Source: JALONO01 sp038209965
Lineage (GTDB): Bacteria; Bacteroidota; Bacteroidia; Cytophagales; Thermoflexibacteraceae
DNA length: 10,970 bases
NCBI GenBank assembly: GCA_038209965.1
Contig: JBBQXF010000143.1
Location: 1-10,970, forward strand
Direction: 5' to 3'
A model generated the notes under the pieces. It was given only the letters and a program-made list of their open reading frames with translations. It did no database searches and was not told the DNA's origin. Both the position numbers and the translations under genes were made by a program. Numbering within the stretch: the first letter of the stretch is position 1; each line of letters starts with the position of its first letter. This document shows positions 5,712 through 10,970 of the stretch, one piece after another.

Positions 5712-5746
5712 GCACGAACATTCCCCCAACTAATGAGTTGGTTTTT
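5586..5746 (+). ncRNA. Putative structured small RNA (about 160 nt), possibly 6S-like
   Basis: This interval lies between two minus-strand genes, yet it has a plus-strand promoter candidate (5547-5579) at one end and a plus-strand intrinsic terminator (5726-5746) at the other. By-eye folding gives a long rod: 5604-5610 pairs with 5716-5722 (AATGTTT/GAACATT), 5614-5620 with 5705-5711 (TTGCTGC/GCGGTAA), and 5632-5640 with 5693-5702 (TTTGGACTG/CAGTCCCAAA, one bulge). An 11-nt one-sided internal loop separates the last two. An apical hairpin can form from 5647-5652 and 5666-5671. Competing pairings exist (CTGATAG 5650-5656/CTATCAG 5689-5695; GTGCTT 5671-5676/AAGCAC 5710-5715). The length and interrupted rod with a wide bubble resemble 6S RNA in outline, but I could not match its conserved sequence. 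SRP, RNase P and tmRNA signatures are absent. A 50-codon ORF overlaps it (5559-5711). Confidence 0.35.
5726..5746 (+). terminator. Intrinsic terminator on the plus strand
   Basis: CCAACT (5726-5731), loop AATG, AGTTGG (5736-5741), followed at once by TTTTT (5742-5746). On the minus strand the same hairpin is followed by GGGGG, so it would not act as a terminator for the patatin gene ending at 5754. It has no annotated plus-strand gene to serve, which implies a short plus-strand transcript upstream or a barrier to antisense transcription into the patatin gene. Confidence 0.6.
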
Positions 5747-5753
5747 GCCTGAT

Positions 5754-8003
5754 CTATTGCAACAAAGTTTGCAAATTTTTTAAGGCCCGTTGATTGTTGG
5801 CCGTCTGCATCATTTCTTTGATTCCATCGCGTTCTCGCACCGTCAGTCGCCAGCTTAAGGGGGCTTGGTGAATGGCAGGGGCGTGCCGGGTGGTGTCCAT
5901 CATAAGAAACGATGGGCTGTATTGGAAATCCACCGTGTGGATACTATTGGCAAACCACTTGTGGGCATAATTTACCATTGCTTCGTTGCGGGCATCTTGG
6001 AGGTGATCCAGGTTGTCGACCAAATGCTCAATGGGGCTAAATAGCTTGAACAACAACGATCGGTTGATGGCAGGCCGGATATTGATTTCTTGCGGCGAGT
6101 CACGGATGCGCACGAGCACTACGCCCGAGGTATTTTTGGCGATCCAATCGCGGAAGACAAAAAGGAATTGGACGGCATCCAACACCCCAAAATTGTCGGA
6201 AAGGCCGGCATCCATGACTTCCATGGGTGGGTCGCTCGGCAAAATGACATTGGGCGTGACATAGGGGAATGTCGCATTCATGCGCAGCGCAGTCAGGAAA
6301 CGCAGGCTGTCGGCCGAATGTTGCTGAAAAAATCGGCCGAGTTCAATCCCGGTGATTTTGCCCTGCCGAAAGTCGGGTGGCCCGGTAGAAGTGCCAGTCA
6401 GGTAAGAAACGGGCTGGGGCGAAATGTAGAGCCGTCGCCCGTCATTGATAATGGTGGCTGCCAGCAGCAACATGGGGATCTGGGCGGCTTGCTCGGGCTC
6501 CCGATAATCGGCCACGGTTTTATCGAGCAAAAACTCGGTGTCGATATTCAGTTTTTGCTCAAAGGCATAGCCCCGGTCACGGTGATACTCTTGCCCGTTG
6601 AGCGAAAATGTGCGCCAAGGGAACGCCAGATCGTTGGCAACCAACGCAAAAACCAGCGGATTAAGACGATCTTTGGCAATTTTATCAATAAAACGATCGC
6701 TGTAAGGATCGCTGATTTGCCCGCGCTCGGCCCGTAGCCAGACCTCGCGAAAATAGGCCGCGCCGATCATCCCGCCCGAGGCCCCGGTGATGAGTTGGGC
6801 ATGGTGCATCAGACTGCCGGCAGTGGCACTATCAGCGGCCTGTAAACAACGGACGGTCCACACCGCTGCCCGCTGCCCGCCACCACTCGTGCAAATGAAG
6901 ACTAGCTTGGGTTTGGGCTTGGTTGGGAATTTCTGCCGCCAATTGACCAAGATCTGTAACGTGGCAGTGGTATCCTGCGCATAATGTTGGGTGGTACCCA
7001 GTGATCGCAATCTGGGTATGGAATATTCGGCGGGCGGGGATTGGTAGTTCAAGCCAAAAGCTTGGTGCCGGGAGGAATGGCCATCGTCGGTCCTGAACCA
7101 GCCGACTCCGCCCACCAAAAGGGCCGCCAAAGTGAGGGCCCAACCCCGGAACCAGAAATTGACGGCCCCGATCAACATCATGATGAAAGCAAACAGCAGG
7201 AGTGACGTGGCGGCGGCCGGAATTTGGAGCCATTCATTTTCGGGAAACCAGCCCAAGGCCGTCAGCAGGCCAAAAAAGACCACTTGCAGTGCGATGGCAT
7301 TGAATTGGTTTTGATCAAAAATTTGTAATAAGTCGCTCTGGCCAATGGGCTGGCTGTACTGGATGCGGCGCAACCGAAAGGGAAAATCAAGGTACGATTT
7401 GATCGGGTAGCGGCCGGTTTGAATGTTCTTCAATTTTTGGGAACGAATGATTCGGCTGAGGTTGTTTTGCCGGATCCGCCGGTCGACCCGATCCATCACC
7501 CGCTGAAAGCGATCCAAGCTGGTGTAGTGGAAATAGACCATGGACAGCACAATCATGGCCCCCGATCCGAGCAACAACCCGCTGATTTTCCCAACAATGC
7601 TGGCCGCCGTGGCCATTTCAAAATTCAACTGATAGCGGGTGAACTCGATCACATATAACCCAATGAAAACCAGTGGGATGAAGCTGTTGTTGAAACAGAA
7701 ACGGAGCAGCGGGTAGCGCAGTAGCCCCAAGAAAGTGAAGCGGTTGATTCCCAGGACAAAACTGGTGAGGTGAAACGACATAATGAAACTGCCCAAGGCG
7801 ATGCCAGTGAGAAACATGCTCACAAACCCCACTTGGCCCCGGTATTCAGGGGCGAGGAACAGATAGGGCAGGCCAATGGTCTTGCCCCACAAGCCCATGA
7901 CCACCAATGCCAATGCCACCCAAACGGCCAACAAACTGAGGTTGCGCTTGAGGTGAAAAAAGAGCAGTTGAACCGGCAATGAATAAAACAGCAAATGCAG
8001 CAT
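5754..8003 (-). CDS. Membrane-anchored patatin-like phospholipase
   Basis: The product is 749 aa from the ATG at 8003, 4 nt after the permease stop; the open frame runs on to 8063 inside the permease gene, but the 8003 start fits operon spacing. The N-terminal 305 residues hold about seven hydrophobic segments (near 22-40, 57-83, 107-121, 132-157, 236-252, 260-284, 287-303), with a basic stretch between (about 164-215). The C-terminal half is a patatin/RssA-type hydrolase: oxyanion loop SGGGQRAA (373-380), nucleophile elbow GASGG (Ser409, 407-411), and the dyad Asp598 in DAGLSDNFG (598-606), a variant of the usual DG(A/G). The family cleaves acyl esters of phospholipids. Side of the membrane and substrate are not known. 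Co-transcription with the FtsX-like permease suggests envelope-lipid handling. Complete, with no frameshift seen. Confidence 0.92.
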   Translation of the reverse strand: MLHLLFYSLPVQLLFFHLKRNLSLLAVWVALALVVMGLWGKTIGLPYLFLAPEYRGQVGFVSMFLTGIALGSFIMSFHLTSFVLGINRFTFLGLLRYPLLRFCFNNSFIPLVFIGLYVIEFTRYQLNFEMATAASIVGKISGLLLGSGAMIVLSMVYFHYTSLDRFQRVMDRVDRRIRQNNLSRIIRSQKLKNIQTGRYPIKSYLDFPFRLRRIQYSQPIGQSDLLQIFDQNQFNAIALQVVFFGLLTALGWFPENEWLQIPAAATSLLLFAFIMMLIGAVNFWFRGWALTLAALLVGGVGWFRTDDGHSSRHQAFGLNYQSPPAEYSIPRLRSLGTTQHYAQDTTATLQILVNWRQKFPTKPKPKLVFICTSGGGQRAAVWTVRCLQAADSATAGSLMHHAQLITGASGGMIGAAYFREVWLRAERGQISDPYSDRFIDKIAKDRLNPLVFALVANDLAFPWRTFSLNGQEYHRDRGYAFEQKLNIDTEFLLDKTVADYREPEQAAQIPMLLLAATIINDGRRLYISPQPVSYLTGTSTGPPDFRQGKITGIELGRFFQQHSADSLRFLTALRMNATFPYVTPNVILPSDPPMEVMDAGLSDNFGVLDAVQFLFVFRDWIAKNTSGVVLVRIRDSPQEINIRPAINRSLLFKLFSPIEHLVDNLDHLQDARNEAMVNYAHKWFANSIHTVDFQYSPSFLMMDTTRHAPAIHQAPLSWRLTVRERDGIKEMMQTANNQRALKNLQTLLQ

Positions 8004-8007
8004 AATT

Positions 8008-10542
8008 CTACACTTCGCTCCGCAAGATTTCCAACGGCGGACGATCCAAGATTCCCCGTGCATTGATCAGGCCAATGAACATGGTCAGCCCGGTAATGCC
8101 CGCAAACAAGCCAAAGATTGGCAAAAACTCGGGCACAAATACGGTCTCAAAGCTGAAATAGGCCAAGGCCCAAGTGGCCACCAAAGCCAGCAATACCCCG
8201 GAAAGCGAAGCCAAACTGCCCAAGATAAAATATTCCAAGACATTGATGATCAGCACTTGGCGGCGATTGGCCCCCAGCGTGCGCAACAATACGCTTTCCC
8301 GCATCCGCTGGTACTTGCTGATGATCACCGAGCCGATCAAGACCAAGATACCGGTCAAAATGCTGAACAAAGCCATGAACCGAATGGCAAAAGAAATTTC
8401 GTCCAGCACTTCATCCAAGGTTTGGAGGATGAGATCCAGATCCACCACCGACACATTGGGATATTCCTTGACCAGTGCTTGCTGAAAACGGGCCGAGGCC
8501 GCTTTGCTGGTCACCCGCGTGACGAGCACGTGAAACTGGGGCGCTTGCTCGAGCACCCCTTTGGGGAACAGCACCAGGAAGTTGGTCTGTACCCGGTTGA
8601 AATCCACTTCGCGCAAGTGGCCAACCACGGTTTCCATGGGCAGGCCCTGCACATCAAACTTGAGCCGATCGCCCAATTTTACCCCGATCCGTTTGGCATA
8701 CGGCGCTTCCAAAGACACAAAAATGGTGTCGGTAACCGATTTTACCTCACCGCGCCACCGCCCCCCGATGGTTTTTTCGGAACCAATGAGCGAGTCGCGG
8801 TAAGTGACCCGGTATTCCCGATCCACGGCCCAATTGGGTATTTTGTCAGTGGTGTCGGCCTTGATCTGGGCCGCACTGCGCCCGTTGATGCCCGCCAAGC
8901 GTATGGTCACTACGGGCACTTGTTGCAAAATCGGCAGGTTATTTTGGGACACCAACCGGCTGATCGAGTCTTTTTGGGCGCTTTGGATATCGAACAAAAT
9001 CATGTTTGGCTGGTTTTCTCGTCCAGCGAACTGCACTTGGCTCAGCAGCATGTTTTGGATAAACAACAAGGTGGAAATCAAGGCCGTGCCCAAGCCAATG
9101 GACAGGATCAGGATCAACGTTTGGTTGTTGGGACGGTACAGATTGGCCAAGCTCTGCCGCCAGAGATAGCCCCATGAACTGGGGAAAAAACGGCGTACCG
9201 ACCACATGACCAAGCGGCCCAGCCCGGCCAAGATGGCCACGGCAACCAGCAGACCGATTGTAAAATAGAGGGCTTGGGCAAAATCGCGGATTTGGAGCCA
9301 AGAAAACCCGAAGACAAACAAAAGGATAAGCCCATTGACCAGCCAACTGAGCGGGTCGCGCCCGGTGATGTCTGCCTCATACGAAGAGCGCAGCGTCCGC
9401 AAGGGCGACACATTGCGCACACTGAGCAAGGGAACGAGTGCAAACAAGATGGATACGGCCATGCCCATGAGCACGCCTTGGCCAATCGCCCACCAAGAAA
9501 TGGCGGCGGTCACTTCCACGGGCAGAAACTCCTTGAAAATCACGGGCAGTAGCGTTTGGACGAAAGCCCCCAGCACCGCTCCCAACACCGAGCCGAGCAG
9601 GCCCATTGCCATGATCTGGAACAAGTAGATCTGGAACGCTTGCCCGCCCGTGGCCCCCAGGCAGCGCATGATTGCCACTGATGGGATCTTTTCCTTTACA
9701 TATACGTGCACCGCGCTGGCCACGCCCACGCACCCGAGCAGCAGCGCGATGAAAGCGACCAAATTGAGGAACTGGTTCAGGTTGTCCGATACCCGCCCAA
9801 TGTTGCGCTTGCGGGTGGCGACGGTTTCGTAGCTGAGGCCATTCCGATCAAGGCGGGGTTCAATTTGCTTGATCAGTTTTTCCACATCCATCAGGGGTGG
9901 AAATTTGAAATAGAAGCGGTAGCTGATCCGGCTGCCCCGCTGCACCAGTCCCGTTTGGGCCAATTGGTCAAATGGGATATAGACCGGCGGGGCCACTGTG
10001 GCGGCAATGCCCGATTGCCCGGGCACTTTGGTCACTTGGCCTTCGATGCCGAAGCTCAAGCTGCCCACCCGCACCGAATCTCCGGGTTGGGCCGCAAATT
10101 GGATCAGCAGTGTATTGTCCACCAATGCCCGGCGGCCTTGCTGAAACGTGCGCCCCGCACCCGCTGGCTGCGTCTCGATCTCGCCATAAAACGGGAATGC
10201 CCCGCCCAAGGCCCGGATCTGCACCAAGCGAGTGCCGCCATCTTTGGGAAACTGGATCATGGAAGCAAAGGAAGCTTCTTGCGCTTGTTGGCCCCCCAAC
10301 GAATCAAACCAAGCTTGCAGCGTATCGTTGACTGGTTGGTTGGCCGAGATGACCAAATCTGCCCCCAGCAGTTCTTTCTCCTTCCGATCTACATCGCTGC
10401 GGAGGTTGGCATTGAACGAATTGATGGCCACCAACGCGGCAATGCCCAGTGTGATGGACGAAGTGAACAGTAGTAGGCGGGAACGGCTGCGGCGACTATC
10501 ACGCCAGGCCATGTTCCACAGCCAAAAAAATGGAGTTTTCAA
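8008..10542 (-). CDS. FtsX-family ABC transporter permease, YbbP-like
   Basis: The product is 844 aa if translation starts at the TTG at 10542 (MKTPFFWLWNMAWRDSRRSR), which I prefer from recalled homologues. The ATG at 10512 (MAWRDSRR, 834 aa) is the main alternative; a TTG at 10695 is unlikely. The layout is that of the large YbbP group with ten membrane segments: one near residues 22-42, a periplasmic MacB-type domain (about 50-245), an FtsX core (257-280, 305-330, 350-375), a central pair (400-445), one at 474-497, a second periplasmic domain (about 500-710), and a second FtsX core (718-741, 770-795, 805-828). Both cores carry the coupling motif near the cytoplasmic end (AIMRCLGATGGQ 290-301; VLLRTLGANRRQ 751-762) that contacts an ABC ATPase. 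Family role: mechanotransmission or lipid/lipoprotein extraction powered by a separate ATPase. No ATPase gene is visible here. Operon with the patatin 4 nt downstream. Confidence 0.93.
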   Translation of the reverse strand: MKTPFFWLWNMAWRDSRRSRSRLLLFTSSITLGIAALVAINSFNANLRSDVDRKEKELLGADLVISANQPVNDTLQAWFDSLGGQQAQEASFASMIQFPKDGGTRLVQIRALGGAFPFYGEIETQPAGAGRTFQQGRRALVDNTLLIQFAAQPGDSVRVGSLSFGIEGQVTKVPGQSGIAATVAPPVYIPFDQLAQTGLVQRGSRISYRFYFKFPPLMDVEKLIKQIEPRLDRNGLSYETVATRKRNIGRVSDNLNQFLNLVAFIALLLGCVGVASAVHVYVKEKIPSVAIMRCLGATGGQAFQIYLFQIMAMGLLGSVLGAVLGAFVQTLLPVIFKEFLPVEVTAAISWWAIGQGVLMGMAVSILFALVPLLSVRNVSPLRTLRSSYEADITGRDPLSWLVNGLILLFVFGFSWLQIRDFAQALYFTIGLLVAVAILAGLGRLVMWSVRRFFPSSWGYLWRQSLANLYRPNNQTLILILSIGLGTALISTLLFIQNMLLSQVQFAGRENQPNMILFDIQSAQKDSISRLVSQNNLPILQQVPVVTIRLAGINGRSAAQIKADTTDKIPNWAVDREYRVTYRDSLIGSEKTIGGRWRGEVKSVTDTIFVSLEAPYAKRIGVKLGDRLKFDVQGLPMETVVGHLREVDFNRVQTNFLVLFPKGVLEQAPQFHVLVTRVTSKAASARFQQALVKEYPNVSVVDLDLILQTLDEVLDEISFAIRFMALFSILTGILVLIGSVIISKYQRMRESVLLRTLGANRRQVLIINVLEYFILGSLASLSGVLLALVATWALAYFSFETVFVPEFLPIFGLFAGITGLTMFIGLINARGILDRPPLEILRSEV

Positions 10543-10891
10543 GGATACAGTGCTGATTGGATGTGCTTGACCTACAAGTATAGGCTGTTTTTGGCAATTT
10601 ATCGCTATCGTTGCGCCATTCTTATCGAGTTTAGGTTGTAAGATTGGGCCGTTTCCGAGCGAGTGGGGATTGGGGAAAATGAGTGCCCAGATCAAAAAAT
10701 GAGCAAATGCTGGCCAGCAGCCTTGGCCTTAGTTGTTACGTTAACATTGTTCAAATTTTGCAACATCACACCGTCAGTCCGAAAGTTTGATAGCTTTACA
10801 GTGATGTGATTGCTGCGACCCACGCCAGTCCGTCTAAAAACTATACGCTTCAAAGATAGCACAAATCCAAGAAAACTTCTTAACTTGTAGA
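10543..10891. other. Region between the permease and transposase genes
   Basis: This 349-bp stretch should hold the permease promoter and the left end of an insertion sequence. Seen here: TATACTTG on the minus strand (10575-10582, one mismatch from the -7 box, no good -33 partner); a 12-bp palindrome TGCTGGCCAGCA (10708-10719); a 7-bp inverted repeat ACATCAC (10763-10769)/GTGATGT (10801-10807); the direct repeat CAGTCCG at 10775-10781 and 10826-10832; and a small inverted repeat AAGAA/TTCTT (10869-10881) just before the transposase ATG. I could not fix the insertion-sequence boundary. Confidence 0.4.
10699..10809 (+). other. 36-codon ORF with signal-peptide-like start; gene fragment or small membrane peptide
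   Basis: The frame begins MSKCWPAALALVVTLTLFKF and stops after 36 codons. A basic start, an Ala/Leu/Val core and a Cys at residue 21 resemble a short export signal. It could be the 5' stub of an envelope gene cut by the neighbouring insertion sequence, a genuine small membrane peptide, or chance. Its ATG overlaps the TGA of a 7-codon frame (10679-10702) in an ATGA arrangement. The palindrome at 10708-10719 lies within it. Confidence 0.2.
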
Positions 10892-10970
10892 ATGAAATTT
10901 ATTACAGGAAAAAACAGAGCCACTTACAGCCTCACAGAGCCACTTGAAGAACTGATATCGCCCGACAATG
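10892..10970 (+). CDS. Transposase N-terminus, probably IS1182 family (runs off the window)
   Basis: Only 26 codons are visible: MKFITGKNRATYSL, then TEPLEELISPDN. The opening (MxFIxGxNR) followed by a short spacer and a 'LEELI..DN' element is how IS1182-type DDE transposases of Bacteroidota commonly begin (recalled from the family; no search run). The catalytic residues and right end are outside the window. No Shine-Dalgarno sequence precedes the ATG. The left inverted repeat should lie within 10700-10890 but cannot be fixed without the right end. Confidence 0.6.
   Translation, partial: MKFITGKNRATYSLTEPLEELISPDN

Noticed and set aside
5586..5746. Identity of the putative RNA as SRP RNA, RNase P RNA or tmRNA
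   Set aside because: The SRP apical loop (GGAAGCAGCC-like) and the RNase P core (GAGGAAAGUC-like) are absent, and the element is far too short for RNase P or tmRNA.
8257..9177. 306-codon open frame on plus inside the permease gene
   Set aside because: It is antisense to a clear FtsX-family protein. Its translation is rich in His, Gln, Gly and Pro with no domain, as expected for a shadow of a GC-biased gene.
9706..10473. 255-codon open frame on plus, antisense to the permease 5' half
   Set aside because: No recognisable domain; the opposite strand encodes well-formed membrane and periplasmic segments.

Overview
The window reads as a chromosomal segment of a member of the Bacteroidota. Three things support this. 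Start codons almost all lack a Shine-Dalgarno sequence. The best promoter candidate (437-468, minus strand) fits the Bacteroidota pattern TTTG - about 20 nt - TAnnTTTG. The gene families are typical: a DUF1080-type lipoprotein, a secreted protein of unknown function, an FtsX-type permease starting near MAWRDSRRSRSR, and a membrane-anchored patatin. A placement in the Cytophagia/Saprospiria range is only an impression. Base composition looks close to half G+C, with frequent GCC (Ala) codons.

Layout. (1) 1-1297 holds two divergent envelope genes around a 267-bp promoter region: a 3'-truncated DUF1080 lipoprotein on minus (1-361) and an unknown lipoprotein on plus (629-1297). (2) 1298-1679 is a gene-free convergent region full of inverted repeats. 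(3) 1680-5354 is a minus-strand cluster, in transcription order: a single-domain HD hydrolase resembling MESH1/SpoT-type small alarmone hydrolases (5354-4806), a secreted protein of unknown function (4706-3087), and the tRNA-modification GTPase MnmE (3074-1680). (4) 5355-5753 is non-coding between two minus-strand units. It carries a palindrome and a start-proximal hairpin in front of the HD hydrolase. It also has an orphan intrinsic terminator pointing the opposite way (plus, 5726-5746), preceded by a promoter-like sequence and nested inverted repeats. This is the best candidate for an undescribed element: a plus-strand small structured RNA of about 160 nt, or alternatively a tiny membrane-peptide gene. 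(5) 5754-10542 is a two-gene minus operon: a YbbP-like FtsX-family ABC permease (10542-8008), then 4 nt later a membrane-anchored patatin-like phospholipase (8003-5754). (6) 10543-10970 is a boundary region with a 36-codon signal-peptide-like ORF and, at the right edge, the first 26 codons of a transposase resembling the IS1182 family.

How the genes fit together. The permease/patatin pair suggests coupled envelope-lipid handling. It recalls the E. coli tesA-ybbA-ybbP locus, where a lysophospholipase/thioesterase sits beside a YbbP permease and its ATPase. No ATPase gene is visible here. The HD hydrolase-secreted protein-MnmE cluster is probably co-transcribed at least in its last two genes (12 bp apart), but no shared function can be read from the sequence. 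No tRNA, rRNA, CRISPR array or prophage was seen. All RNA folds, promoters and terminators were worked out by eye and not computed.
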